Origin: Mycolicibacterium sp. CBMA 247
GTDB taxonomy: Bacteria > Actinomycetota > Actinomycetes > Mycobacteriales > Mycobacteriaceae
DNA: 64,000 bases
Direction of reading: 5' to 3'
Assembly: GCF_009729095.1 (NCBI RefSeq)
Contig: NZ_VTGX01000002.1
Location: 372,001 to 436,000, forward strand
The notes under the pieces were generated by a model. The model was not told the DNA's origin and ran no database searches. It saw only the letters and a program-made list of their open reading frames with translations. Position numbers and translations under genes: made by a program. Below are positions 8,790 to 17,990 of this stretch, piece by piece; position 1 is the stretch's first letter, and every line of letters begins with the position of its first letter.

Positions 8790-9590
8790 TCATTCCTTGC
8801 GCCAGAGCACCCCGGTGCCATCGATGTCGACTATCTCGGCGGAAATTCCGTGCCTGGCACGGTAATCCGTTACCGCTTTCCGGCACCCTTCGATCGCGTG
8901 ATAGTCATCGATGATGCAGAACCCTCCGGGGGTCAGCCGCGAGTAGAGGCCGTCGAGCGCCTGGATCGTGGATTCATAGAGGTCGCCGTCGAGCCTCAAC
9001 ACCGCGATGCGTTCGATCGGCGCATCGTGCAAGGTGTCCTTGAACCAACCGGGGACGATGCGAACCTTGTCATCCAGCAGCCCGTAACGCGCGAAGTTCG
9101 CCCTGACATCCTTCTCCGAAACCGCCAGGATGGGCGCGGCGAGATGCAGCTTGTCCCCTTTGTCCGCCTTGTAGTTCGCGGCGTCGGGCGGTGGCACACC
9201 CTCGAAAGAGTCGGCCAGCCATACCGAACGGCTGTCGTCGCCGTAGGCCGCGAGCACCGCGCGCATCAGGATCGAGGCTCCACCGCGCCACACCCCGCAT
9301 TCGACCAGATCGCCGGGGATGTCCTCGGCAATCACCGTCTCGACGCACTGCTGCAAACTCGTCAGCCGTGTCATCCCGATCATCGTCAGCGCATCTGCGG
9401 GCCAATCCAGACCCAGATCGCGTTTGTGACGATCGAAGGGACGCTTGCGAACAAGCATCAAATTGCCGATCTTGAAAATTGGGCGGTGCAGCCAGTTCCA
9501 GCCGACCGGCACCAATTCGTCGACCCCGTATCTGGTGAGGTCCTGGCGGAGCAGGTCCAGATATGCAGATCGGGTGTCGTGATCCGTCAC
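8790..9590 (-). CDS. TylF/NovP-type O-methyltransferase (GPL sugar methyltransferase)
   Basis: A macrocin-O-methyltransferase family protein, about 266 residues from GTG 9590 (a TTG two codons upstream fits the GGGGG ribosome site better; an in-frame start at 9728 would add 46 residues that do not look like the family). Motifs are GDLVECGVWRGGASILMRA, WLADSFEGVP, VLRLDGDLYESTIQAL and GFCIIDDYHAIEGCRKAV, which is the canonical TylF pattern. It is clearly a different branch from the two tandem copies at 5539-7263. Three distinct methyltransferases in one locus fits sequential methylation of the terminal rhamnose. The position specificity is not visible. Confidence 0.85.
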   Translation of the reverse strand: MTDHDTRSAYLDLLRQDLTRYGVDELVPVGWNWLHRPIFKIGNLMLVRKRPFDRHKRDLGLDWPADALTMIGMTRLTSLQQCVETVIAEDIPGDLVECGVWRGGASILMRAVLAAYGDDSRSVWLADSFEGVPPPDAANYKADKGDKLHLAAPILAVSEKDVRANFARYGLLDDKVRIVPGWFKDTLHDAPIERIAVLRLDGDLYESTIQALDGLYSRLTPGGFCIIDDYHAIEGCRKAVTDYRARHGISAEIVDIDGTGVLWRKE

Positions 9591-10179
9591 GGTCAAAAAA
9601 CTGCCCCCTAACTCGGTTGCTGATTCGGTGCTGAGCCTAGCCCCCCAGCAGCGTCCCCAATGCATTTCGGGTGTCACCAATGTCCTTGGAACTGTAGCGC
9701 TTTGGCAAATCACCGAACAATTCGTCAAGGCAATGCAAAAGACGCGAATTCGGCTACCTTCGGATTCCCATCGACTATGTGGGCCGATACCCGGTTGCGG
9801 CTACGCTGGCAAAGAAAACCCCATCCGGACCCGATATCCTTGCGTATTCGGAACACCGCGTGGGCCAGCCGCTTTGGCGCGCCGGAACGATGCGCCCCGG
9901 CTACAGAGTCCAAGGCTCCGCTTCGCTCGATGACCGTCGCCGCAAACTGCGCATCACCTCTCTGGCCTACTTGCGATGGTCTTCCGCGGGCCGCTGCGGC
10001 GGCCCCCGTATATGGAGTGCATCGCGCGAATCAGCGACGAGGCGAAGTCGGTCAACGATTCGCCGGGCGGTCCCGTACACCGTCAATTGATTGACGCAGA
10101 CGCCATCCACCACTGAATGGGCCGGAATTAGCTTGTCGTCGTCTCTGGCCGCCTGCAGAAGTTCAGGAGACGACGAGCG
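9591..10179. other. Non-coding stretch between two minus-strand GPL genes
   Basis: About 590 bp with no supported gene. The 9660-9780 part is AT-rich relative to the surroundings and lies just upstream of the methyltransferase start, so it probably carries its promoter. It includes a GGCAAAT element at 9704-9710 that recurs in other gaps of this locus. Frames crossing 9780-10180 have erratic composition and no domain. Confidence 0.4.
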
Positions 10180-11436
10180 TCACACCGTGGCGAAGCGCTC
10201 GACGAGATCTGCGGCCTTCGCGACGCTGTCGGACGGTGAGGTCATCCGGGTCGCCAGCTCACGTGCCCTGGCCGCATAAACCGGGGACAGAATGCGGCGC
10301 AGGTCCGAGATCAACGATTCACTGCTGGTTGTCGAAAATCGTCGTGCGGTGCCGACTTTCAACCTCTTGAGCTGATTGCCCCAGATCGGCTGGTCGCCGA
10401 CCGACCAGAGGATGAGCGTGGGGATACCGGCGCGCAAGCTGGCCGCCGTGGTACCTGCACCACCGTGGTGCACGACCGCTCTGCTGACCGGAAAGACGTC
10501 CGCGTAGTTCACCACGCCGACCACTTTGACGTGGTCGGGAACAACGACGGCGGTCAGATCCGTTCCACCGGCGCAGATCAGCCCCCGCTCCCCCAACTGG
10601 GCACACGCTGCACTGACCATCGCGACCATATCGGCCGGGGACTCAACCGGAATGCTGCCGAAGGCGAAGCAGATCGGTGGCGATCCCGCGACGATCCACG
10701 CCGCCACCTCCTCGTCGGCTCCGGTGGTCAGCTCCATCGTGAGGGCACCCACAAACGGGCGCCGACCGCTCCGCTTCGCCCATTCGGCCGCCAGGCCGGG
10801 GACGCAGACCTCGTCGTACGCCTGGATCTCCAACGCGCCACGTGCAGCCATCCGCTGCGGCGACGGGCCGGTCGCCCTCGGTAGGCCGAGTTCGCGCCGT
10901 TGTGCATCCTCGTGCACTTTGGTCAGCCGCCACGCCAGCCAGTCATAGGCCGTCATCGCGGTGCGGCTCACCGGCGGCGGCAGCACCGGAAAAAGTTGGC
11001 CGTTGGGACGCCACGGCATGGTGTGCAGCGTGACCAGCGGAATCCCGTAGTACTCCGCAACGTTGGCCGCGGGCTGCTCATACCCCACGGCGGTGGTCAG
11101 CACGTCGGCACCGTCGGCGAACGACATGAGAGATCGGCTCAGATCGGACCACTGTTCGGTGACCACCTTGAGCGCTTCGCTGCACAGCGCGACCAGATCC
11201 TGAACTCGCCAGAAGTGCCGGGCCCATGTTGTCCACAAGTCGCGATAGCCGTCCAGCTGGGGCTCTACCTCCAGCCCGTAACCGACGGCGGGAAGCCCGG
11301 CGGCCTGGGCGAAGCCCACCAGGTCCGGTGGAACCGCCATCCGCACCTCGTGTCCCCGGCGCAGCAGCTCACGTCCGACCGCCACGGAGGGCTCGATATC
11401 CCCACGCGTCCCATAGCTCGCCAGTGCAATTCTCAT
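10180..11436 (-). CDS. GT1-family glycosyltransferase (GPL deoxysugar transferase)
   Basis: A 418-residue paralogue of the two other GT1 enzymes here: MRIALASYGTRGDIEPSVAV at the N-terminus, HHGGAGTTAASLRAGIPTLI near residue 320, and GNQLKRLKVGTARRF towards the C-terminus. By eye it is closest to the enzyme at 4273 (shared blocks such as GYEQPAANVAEYY and VGALTMELTT). The ATG at 11436 is preceded by GGAG. Three transferases would account for the deoxytalose, the first rhamnose and a further sugar. It is divergent from rmlA, with a 501-bp gap that must hold promoters for both. Confidence 0.88.
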   Translation of the reverse strand: MRIALASYGTRGDIEPSVAVGRELLRRGHEVRMAVPPDLVGFAQAAGLPAVGYGLEVEPQLDGYRDLWTTWARHFWRVQDLVALCSEALKVVTEQWSDLSRSLMSFADGADVLTTAVGYEQPAANVAEYYGIPLVTLHTMPWRPNGQLFPVLPPPVSRTAMTAYDWLAWRLTKVHEDAQRRELGLPRATGPSPQRMAARGALEIQAYDEVCVPGLAAEWAKRSGRRPFVGALTMELTTGADEEVAAWIVAGSPPICFAFGSIPVESPADMVAMVSAACAQLGERGLICAGGTDLTAVVVPDHVKVVGVVNYADVFPVSRAVVHHGGAGTTAASLRAGIPTLILWSVGDQPIWGNQLKRLKVGTARRFSTTSSESLISDLRRILSPVYAARARELATRMTSPSDSVAKAADLVERFATV

Positions 11437-11937
11437 GACAGCTCCGCGCCCCCCACGGAAACGAGACTAGTAGACGAACAACAAGATTGGCGGCTGGAAT
11501 CTCGAATGGGCCACGCCAACAACATCTTTTGCCAATCCGCGCCAACACCGAAGTCAATTGCGGGGCCCAAATCCGCTAATCGGCAAATCTGCGGGTCACG
11601 CAGGATTCCGGGGAACATCCCACCAAAAGCATTCGCTCTGGCAAATTCCCGACGGTCAACGATCTGCCTCCGCCGGGCGGCCTGATGTTGTCGCTGTGAC
11701 ACATTCGCCTCGTACACTGCGCCGGATCGGCCGAGCGCACAGCGGGTCGTTCCGGTGCCGACCCTGGTGGCGACACCGAGCTGCGCCGACGTCTCGTGCG
11801 CACCGCAAACCATTTCGTGGCCATTGCCAGCACCGGCACGATAAGGTGGCGTGCGTGTTGCGGCATGACGCTCCAGGAAACGTCGTCGCAGCCACCGATC
11901 TCAGCGAATCCGTCGTTTTCGAGGTGTAGGGACACAC
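11437..11937. other. Divergent intergenic region between glycosyltransferase and rmlA
   Basis: About 500 bp without a supported gene, between two divergently transcribed starts, so promoters in both directions are expected. Two GGCAAAT elements are seen, at 11582-11588 and 11640-11646. A related inverted form, TTTTGCCAAT, is at 11527-11536. Overlapping short frames on both strands have no recognisable domain. Confidence 0.4.
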
Positions 11938-12804
11938 ATGCGCGGAATTATTCTTGCCGGTGGTTCCGGCACACGTCTGCATCCGATCACTATGGGTGTC
12001 AGCAAGCAGTTGCTTCCGGTGTACGACAAACCACTCGTCTATTACCCGCTGTCCACACTGATCATGGCCGGTATTCGCGACATCCTCGTGATCACCACAC
12101 CGGCCGATGCCCCGGCCTTCGAGCGGCTGCTGGGTGACGGGTCGGCATTCGGGGTGAGCCTGAGCTATGCCGTCCAGCCTCAGCCCGAGGGCCTCGCGCA
12201 GGCGTTCATCATCGGAGCTCAGCACATCGGCACCGACCGGGTGGCGCTGGCCCTCGGTGACAATGTCTTCTACGGACCGGGTTTGGGCACCAGTCTGCGC
12301 CGGTTCGAGAACGTCAGCGGCGGAGCAATTTTCGCGTACTGGGTAGCCAATCCGTCGGCCTATGGGGTGGTCGAGTTCGGCCCGGACGGGACCGCTCTCT
12401 CCTTGGAGGAGAAGCCCGCCACACCCAAATCCCACTATGCGGTGCCTGGTTTGTACTTCTATGACAACAACGTCGTCGAGATGGCCCGGTCATTGCGCAA
12501 GTCGGCCCGCGGCGAGTACGAGATCACCGAGATCAATCAGACGTACCTGAACCAGGGCCAGCTCTCGGTCGAGGTGCTGGCCCGCGGCACCGCCTGGCTC
12601 GATACCGGCACCTTCGACTCACTCTTGGACGCCAGCGATTACGTCCGCACCATCGAACGCCGCCAGGGGCTGAAAATCGGTGTGCCCGAGGAGACCGCCT
12701 GGCGGGCCGGCTTCATCGACGATGATCAACTGGCCGCCCGCGCCACGGAACTGCTCAAATCGGGCTACGGCGACTACCTGCTGGAACTCTTACAGCGCAA
12801 GTAG
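11938..12804 (+). CDS. rmlA: Glucose-1-phosphate thymidylyltransferase RmlA
   Basis: A 288-residue nucleotidyltransferase that makes dTDP-glucose from glucose-1-phosphate and dTTP, the entry step to dTDP-rhamnose and dTDP-6-deoxytalose. The N-terminal signature is [20 protein letters not shown], followed by [18 protein letters not shown] and later [30 protein letters not shown] and [10 protein letters not shown] segments. Length matches RmlA. The ATG at 11938 has AGGTGTAGGG upstream. GPL loci carry their own rmlA in addition to the housekeeping copy elsewhere, so this one most likely feeds the glycosyltransferases next to it. Its stop is 7 bp from the convergent sulfotransferase stop. Confidence 0.95.
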   Translation: MRGIILAGGSGTRLHPITMGVSKQLLPVYDKPLVYYPLSTLIMAGIRDILVITTPADAPAFERLLGDGSAFGVSLSYAVQPQPEGLAQAFIIGAQHIGTDRVALALGDNVFYGPGLGTSLRRFENVSGGAIFAYWVANPSAYGVVEFGPDGTALSLEEKPATPKSHYAVPGLYFYDNNVVEMARSLRKSARGEYEITEINQTYLNQGQLSVEVLARGTAWLDTGTFDSLLDASDYVRTIERRQGLKIGVPEETAWRAGFIDDDQLAARATELLKSGYGDYLLELLQRK

Positions 12805-12811
12805 ACGGGCG

Positions 12812-13789
12812 TCAGGCCCAGGTCCCGCGACGTCCGTGGACGAGTGCGACACCCTCGTACACCGGCTTCATGAAGGCGCGGGAGAATCGGTATCGTCGGC
12901 TGAACTGGCCCCGGAAATCCTCGATGGCTGTCCGGAACCCATGCTCACTTGCCTGATAGCCCTCGAAGACGTGGTCCAGTGCGGCTTCATCCCACGGTTC
13001 GTCGCGCGCCGCTGCGCTCAGCGCGTCGTACGTCACCGACAGCCAGTTCGTCCCGAATGGCTCGATCACCGGGCTGCTTTGCCGTTGGTGCCGCAGATCT
13101 TTGGTGAGGAACTTCTCCACGGCCGCCTGGTCTCCGGTGTCGAGATCGACGGGAAGGACGTGGGAGATGCGCTTGATCTCGCGGCGCCAATCGTCGAGGA
13201 AGTTGGAGTAGTCGACGAATACCCGCGGCAGACCACGCGTCTCCCGCTCGGCCAACAGGTTGTACTTCAGCCACAACGCACTCGACAGTTGCGGTGAAGC
13301 CTCCATGAACTTGGCCAACGATGCGGTGACCTCCTGCGGATCACGCACGGCCAGAACGGCAGCGATATCGAAGCCGGCCTGCCGCGCCGCGTCGAACCAC
13401 ATGTGCGCCAGAACCGAGATGTGCAGGACCTTGACCACCACGACTGGCGCGGCCGGCAGAGTCTGCAGATAATCGCGGATCTTGGCGGTGAAGGCCGCGG
13501 TCTCTTCCCCGGTCAACCCGCCTTCCTCCTGAAGACGCAGAGTCGGGTCGAAGTAACTGCTGCCGTGGCGATACAGGAACTTCTCGTTGAGATACAGGCC
13601 GGCCCGCGGTTCCCAGTAGCCACGGGCATTGCCTCGGTCGGCCCCCATCATCCCGCTCGGCAGGGCAGCGCCACACAGGGAGAGAACTCGGGTGAGTGCC
13701 GAGGTCCCCGACCTACCCATACCCAGTACAAACAACATCACCGGACGCGCCGGTGTCGGCTTGAGCTCATCGATCGCCGTCACGAACAC
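12812..13789 (-). CDS. PAPS-dependent sulfotransferase family protein
   Basis: A 325-residue Sulfotransfer_3-type protein. The 5'-phosphosulfate-binding loop is VLGMGRSGTSALTRVL at residues 21-36. A GYWEP segment and VFVDYSNFLDDWRREI (a candidate 3'-phosphate-binding region) follow. Such enzymes move sulfate from PAPS to a hydroxyl group of a lipid or sugar. Being wedged between rmlA and the MmpL exporters, the most likely acceptor is a GPL sugar or peptide hydroxyl. Starts at GTG 13789 or GTG 13783 are equally possible. The family is also used for sulfated trehalose lipids and menaquinone, so the acceptor is inference. Confidence 0.8.
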   Translation of the reverse strand: MFVTAIDELKPTPARPVMLFVLGMGRSGTSALTRVLSLCGAALPSGMMGADRGNARGYWEPRAGLYLNEKFLYRHGSSYFDPTLRLQEEGGLTGEETAAFTAKIRDYLQTLPAAPVVVVKVLHISVLAHMWFDAARQAGFDIAAVLAVRDPQEVTASLAKFMEASPQLSSALWLKYNLLAERETRGLPRVFVDYSNFLDDWRREIKRISHVLPVDLDTGDQAAVEKFLTKDLRHQRQSSPVIEPFGTNWLSVTYDALSAAARDEPWDEAALDHVFEGYQASEHGFRTAIEDFRGQFSRRYRFSRAFMKPVYEGVALVHGRRGTWA

Positions 13790-14602
13790 GCCTTTGTGCT
13801 CAAAACCGAGGCAGAAATACTTAACTCGAGCAAGAGATTCGACAAACGAAACGCGGTGCCGACCATCAAGTTCCCCCGTCCTGAAACTTCTCCGACTGTA
13901 TGTGCCCGACCAACCGAAACACCCACTGCGGCACAGACGTTAGCCCGGCTTCGATGTTGAATACAAGCGTTCTCTATGGATATTTTGCTATTTGACCAGG
14001 CCGCAGAAAGCAGCAATATTCTGCAGCGCGGAATGCAATTCTTGGCTAGCCCGTGCGGCCTTCGCAGTCACCTGTGGTTACGGGCGTATCCGAGCGCATA
14101 CGGTGGTTTGCCAACCTTCGCCCGGCAGGCGTGTATCCGGAATGCGACGGGCGCATCGAGAGCGGACGTCTGCCAGTTTTCCCAGGTGAAATCCCCCTTC
14201 GCCCCCAGCGAGGCCACGACCGGCGCGCATCCATGCCCCCAACGCATGTTGCTCCCGAATCCCCGTCCTCCGGCGGTCACCGCCGGACTGCCCCTTTCAC
14301 GGTGGTCGTTTCGGCCACCGGTCGAAAATCTTTTTCCACAGTTTCAGCAACGCCAACGATCGGGCCGCGGTGGAGCCTGTACTGGGAAACTCGCATTCGT
14401 CTGGACTCCGGGTAAAAATTCTTGTCAGACGGTTCCCCAATGCGGTGTAACGCGTCTCAATCGCAACCTGATATGCGAGGTAGGCGCCCGGCATAAAATT
14501 TGATATTGATGGTTTAGTGGTAAATATCCGGCGAGGTCCCGATCGGGCCCGAGTCTTCACTGGACGACCAGAGTCGGAACCACAGTTACCAGGAGGGGAA
14601 AC
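13790..14602. other. Long non-coding gap upstream of the hemophore-like gene
   Basis: About 810 bp with no supported gene on either strand. The frames that cross it are rich in Arg, Ser and Pro without domain or ribosome site. The last 110 bp are AT-rich. TTGATA at 14500-14505 and TAAATA at 14521-14526 (15-bp spacing) could be a promoter for the gene at 14603, though the spacing is short. A TTTTCCACA sequence near 14332-14340 resembles a DnaA box with one mismatch and is probably chance. Confidence 0.35.
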
Positions 14603-14941
14603 GTGAACAAACTTCCATTTACCAAACTCGCAGTCGCAATCGGCGGTGCCGGCTTGTTGTTGAGCACCGGGGCCGGTCTCGCCTCGGCCGAACCCGATCT
14701 CGGTCCTCTGGTCGACTCCCCCTGCACCTACGATCAGGCGATGACGGCGGTGCACGCCGAGAATCCGATGGCCGCGCAGTACCTCGACCAGTCGCCGCCC
14801 AACCTGCAGTTCCTGCGGGTGTTTTTGAGCTCCCCGAAGGATGAGCGGGTGAGTCTGCTCAATCAGATCAAGAACAACCAGGGCGCAGATCAAGCCTTAC
14901 CCGTGTTCAAGCAGATGCTGACCAGCTGCGTCAAGTACTGA
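14603..14941 (+). CDS. Secreted hemophore-related protein
   Basis: A 112-residue secreted protein. Its signal peptide is residues 1-29 (Lys near the start, hydrophobic LAVAIGGAGLLLSTG, ending LASA before EPD). The mature part has two Cys (C41 and C109), likely one disulfide, and the pattern CTYDQAMTAVHAENP..AAQYLDQSP of the mycobacterial hemophore-related family (Rv0203-like). Rv0203 binds haem and passes it to MmpL3/MmpL11. GTG 14603 has an excellent AGGAGGGG ribosome site. It sits next to an MmpL pair, but convergently, so it is not in their operon. Haem binding is a family expectation, not shown by residues here. Confidence 0.75.
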   Translation: MNKLPFTKLAVAIGGAGLLLSTGAGLASAEPDLGPLVDSPCTYDQAMTAVHAENPMAAQYLDQSPPNLQFLRVFLSSPKDERVSLLNQIKNNQGADQALPVFKQMLTSCVKY

Positions 14942-14956
14942 CGCAGCACCGCGAAG

Positions 14957-14989
14957 GATTGAGCGCCGGCCATTGGCCGGCGCTCAATC
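14957..14989. terminator. Strong hairpin between hemophore-like gene and mmpL
   Basis: A near-perfect inverted repeat, GATTGAGCGCCGGCCA paired with TGGCCGGCGCTCAATC around a single central T, starts 16 bp after the hemophore-like stop. It lies between convergent genes, so it can end both transcripts. There is no long T tract, as is usual for mycobacterial terminators. Confidence 0.75.
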
Positions 14990-15052
14990 TCGTGGTAGCG
15001 CAATATTTTTAGGTCCCAGCCACAATCCTGCGAGCTAGTTGCAGGGTTGTCG

Positions 15053-17980
15053 CTATTCAGACGTCCTGATCGGCCGGGTGACCGCGTCGGGGTGCTCCTG
15101 GCCCAGCAGGGAACGGACCAGCGGACGCGGCCCGTGCGGCCGCAGCAGGGCACTGGCCGGCCGCGGGCGCACCCGCTGCGGCCACCAGAACCACCGCCCC
15201 AGCAGAGCAGCGATCGACGGCGTCATGAACGAGCGCACAATCATCGTGTCGAACATCAGTCCGAGGCCGATGGTCGTACCGATCTGACCGATGATCTGCA
15301 GATCGCTCACGGCCATCGCGGCCATGGTGCACGCGAATACGACGCCCGCGGTCGTGACGACCTTGCCGGTGCCACCCATCGCCCGGATGATGCCGGTATT
15401 GATGCCGGCACCGATCTCCTCTTTCATCCGTGACACGAGCAGCAGGTTGTAGTCCGATCCGACGGCCAACAGGATGATCACCGACATCGCCAGCACCATC
15501 CAGTGCAGATGGATCCCCAGGATGTACTGCCAGAGCAGCACGGAGAGTCCGAACGATGCGCCCAGGGAAAGCACCACCGTACCTACGATGGCCAGGGCCG
15601 CGATGAAGCTTCGGGTGATGAACAGCATGATGAGGAACACCAGACAGATGGCCGCGATCCCCGCGATCCACAGGTCGTATTTGGAGCCGTCCTGCCAGTC
15701 CTTCGCGGTCGCCGCAGCACCGGCGATGTAGATCTTGCCGTTGGCCAGTGGGGTGCCCTTGAGCGCCTCTTCTGCCGCCGTCCGGATTTGTTCGACGCGT
15801 TCGATGCCCTCTGGCGACTGCGGGTCACCGTTGTGGGAAATGATGAACCGCACCGATTTCCCGTCCGGGGACAGGAACGATTTCATCGCCTTCTGAAAGT
15901 CCGGGTTCTGGAACACTTCCGGCGGAAGGAAGAACGAATCGTCGTTCTTCGCAGCGTCGAACGTCTGCCCCATCACGGCGGCGTCCTTGCTCGTCTCGTC
16001 CATCTGGGACATCAGCCCCGACATCGTCGTGTGCATGGTCAAGGTGCTCACACGCATGGTCTTCATGATCGCAATCATCTGCGGGAACTGGACGAGTAGC
16101 TTGGGCATGATCGCGTCCAGCTCGTCCATGTTTTCGACCATCGTCTGCAAACTGTCGTCGAGCTTGTCCACGCCGTCCATGGCGTCGAAGATCGATCTCA
16201 GCGACCAGCAGATCGGGATGTCGAAACAGTGTGGCTCCCAATAGAAGTAGTTGCGGATCGGCCGGAACATGTCATCGAAGATGGCGATGCTGCCGCGTAG
16301 ATCTCGAGCGACTTCGTATACTTCGTGGGTGCGCTCGACCATGCGATGAGTGGTGGCAGCCATCTGTTGCATCACGCTGTAGGTGTGCTCCATGGTGTCG
16401 ATCATCACCTGCATGTCGGCGGCCTGCTTGACCATGTCGTTGATGCGCGTCTTCTGAAACTCCGTCGCTTGGACTTGACCGGCGCTCTGCAGGCTGAGCA
16501 TGAACGGTATGGAGGTGTGGTCGATCGGTGTGCCCTCGGGCCGGGTGATGCCCTGGACCCGAGAAATGCCGCGCACCTTGAAGATTGCCTTGGCCAATCT
16601 GTTCAGCACGATGAAATCTGTCGGGTTCCGCAGGTCATGATCGGTCTCCACCATGAGGATCTCCGGTGTCATCCGCGATTGGGAGAAGTGGCGTTCTGCC
16701 GCAGCGAATCCCATATTGGCCGGAATGTCCCCGGGAATGTAGAGCCGGTCGTTGTAGCTCGTCTTGTATCCGGGCAGGGCCAACAGGCCGATCAGCGCCA
16801 CCGCCAGCGATGCGATCAGGACAGGGGCCGGCCACCGGACGACCGCGGTGCCGATTCCACGCCAACGCCCAACGCGCAACGTGCGCTTGGGATCCAGTAA
16901 TCCGAATCGACTGGCGAGCGCGATCCCGGCCGGCACCAGCGTGACCGCGACCGCGACCGCCGCGGCCATACCGATCGCACATGGGATACCCATGGTGTGG
17001 AAGTACGGCAGCCGGGTAAAAGTCAGGCACAGGATCGCTCCGGCGATCGTCAGACCGGAGGCCAGCACCACCGGCGTGACCCCGCGATACATGCTGTAGT
17101 ACGCCTGCTCCCGATCCTCGCCGGCCTGACGCGCCTCGTGATATCGGCCGAAAAAGAAGATGCCGTAGTCGGTTCCGGCTGCGATAGCGAGGAAGACGAG
17201 CATGTTCACGGCGAACGTGGAGAGCACGAAGACTTCGTGCGCGCCCAGAAACGCGACGATTGCCCGGGCGGCCGCCAACTCGATGCCCACCATGATGAGC
17301 AGCACGATCACCGTGACGACCGAACGGTAGACCAGGAAGAGCAGGATGAAGATGATCACGACGGTTACCGCGGTGATCTTCAGGATGGACCGGTTTCCGC
17401 TGTGCTGCATATCGGAAGCCAGTGGCGCAGCACCGGTTACATAGACGTCCACGCCGGGGGGTGGCGAAGACCGGTCGACGATGTCGCGTACGGCGGCCAC
17501 CGATTGGTCGCCCTGCGGAGTGCCCTGGTCCCCCGCCAGATTCAGCTGGACGTAGGTGGCCTTGCCGTCGGGGCTTGTCACGCTCGACGCGGTCAGGCGA
17601 TCGCCCCACAGATCCTGCACGTGCTCGACGTGCTTGGGATCGCCTCTCAGCTCACGAATCAACTCGCCGTAGTACTTGTGTGCATCACTGCCAAGGGGTT
17701 GTTGTCCCTCGAGCACGATCATCGCGAAGCTGTCCGAGTCGGATTCTTCGAAGTTGTGACCGACGCGTTTCATCGCCCGCGCCGAGGGCGCGTCCGTCGG
17801 CATCAGCGATACCGCGTTCTTCTCCGCGACCTGCTCGAGCGAAGGGATCGCCGCCGACCAGTCCCCGCCGACGGATGCCAGCGTCAAGATCAGTGTCACG
17901 GCCAGCCAACCCACGATGATGAGCGGCGACAGCCGACGTACGGTGCGCGCAATGAAGGGCGGCCGAGAGTTCTCAGTCAT
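15053..17980 (-). CDS. mmpL4b: MmpL-family RND transporter (GPL export, MmpL4b-like)
   Basis: A 975-residue RND-family transporter: one N-terminal membrane segment ([16 protein letters not shown]), a large periplasmic loop, a membrane block near residues 190-390, a second periplasmic loop with the helical hairpin ([18 protein letters not shown]), and a C-terminal membrane block with [15 protein letters not shown]. MmpL proteins use the proton gradient to move lipids across the inner membrane; in GPL loci a pair is required for GPL surface display. It starts 10 bp after the stop of the paralogue upstream, so the two are one operon with mmpS. Order mmpS-mmpL-mmpL is that of the known GPL exporter. 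Confidence 0.9.
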   Translation of the reverse strand: MTENSRPPFIARTVRRLSPLIIVGWLAVTLILTLASVGGDWSAAIPSLEQVAEKNAVSLMPTDAPSARAMKRVGHNFEESDSDSFAMIVLEGQQPLGSDAHKYYGELIRELRGDPKHVEHVQDLWGDRLTASSVTSPDGKATYVQLNLAGDQGTPQGDQSVAAVRDIVDRSSPPPGVDVYVTGAAPLASDMQHSGNRSILKITAVTVVIIFILLFLVYRSVVTVIVLLIMVGIELAAARAIVAFLGAHEVFVLSTFAVNMLVFLAIAAGTDYGIFFFGRYHEARQAGEDREQAYYSMYRGVTPVVLASGLTIAGAILCLTFTRLPYFHTMGIPCAIGMAAAVAVAVTLVPAGIALASRFGLLDPKRTLRVGRWRGIGTAVVRWPAPVLIASLAVALIGLLALPGYKTSYNDRLYIPGDIPANMGFAAAERHFSQSRMTPEILMVETDHDLRNPTDFIVLNRLAKAIFKVRGISRVQGITRPEGTPIDHTSIPFMLSLQSAGQVQATEFQKTRINDMVKQAADMQVMIDTMEHTYSVMQQMAATTHRMVERTHEVYEVARDLRGSIAIFDDMFRPIRNYFYWEPHCFDIPICWSLRSIFDAMDGVDKLDDSLQTMVENMDELDAIMPKLLVQFPQMIAIMKTMRVSTLTMHTTMSGLMSQMDETSKDAAVMGQTFDAAKNDDSFFLPPEVFQNPDFQKAMKSFLSPDGKSVRFIISHNGDPQSPEGIERVEQIRTAAEEALKGTPLANGKIYIAGAAATAKDWQDGSKYDLWIAGIAAICLVFLIMLFITRSFIAALAIVGTVVLSLGASFGLSVLLWQYILGIHLHWMVLAMSVIILLAVGSDYNLLLVSRMKEEIGAGINTGIIRAMGGTGKVVTTAGVVFACTMAAMAVSDLQIIGQIGTTIGLGLMFDTMIVRSFMTPSIAALLGRWFWWPQRVRPRPASALLRPHGPRPLVRSLLGQEHPDAVTRPIRTSE

Positions 17981-17990
17981 ACGGCCGCCG

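Noticed and set aside
9660..10094. 144-codon plus-strand frame in the gap before the third glycosyltransferase
   Set aside because: Cys/Trp/His/Arg-rich without domain, no ribosome site, no conserved motif.
14332..14340. TTTTCCACA, one mismatch from a DnaA box
   Set aside because: Single, imperfect, far from other boxes and in an AT-rich gap; likely chance.
13976..14503. 175-codon plus-strand frame upstream of the hemophore-like gene
   Set aside because: Composition erratic, no domain, and it covers the probable promoter of the next gene.
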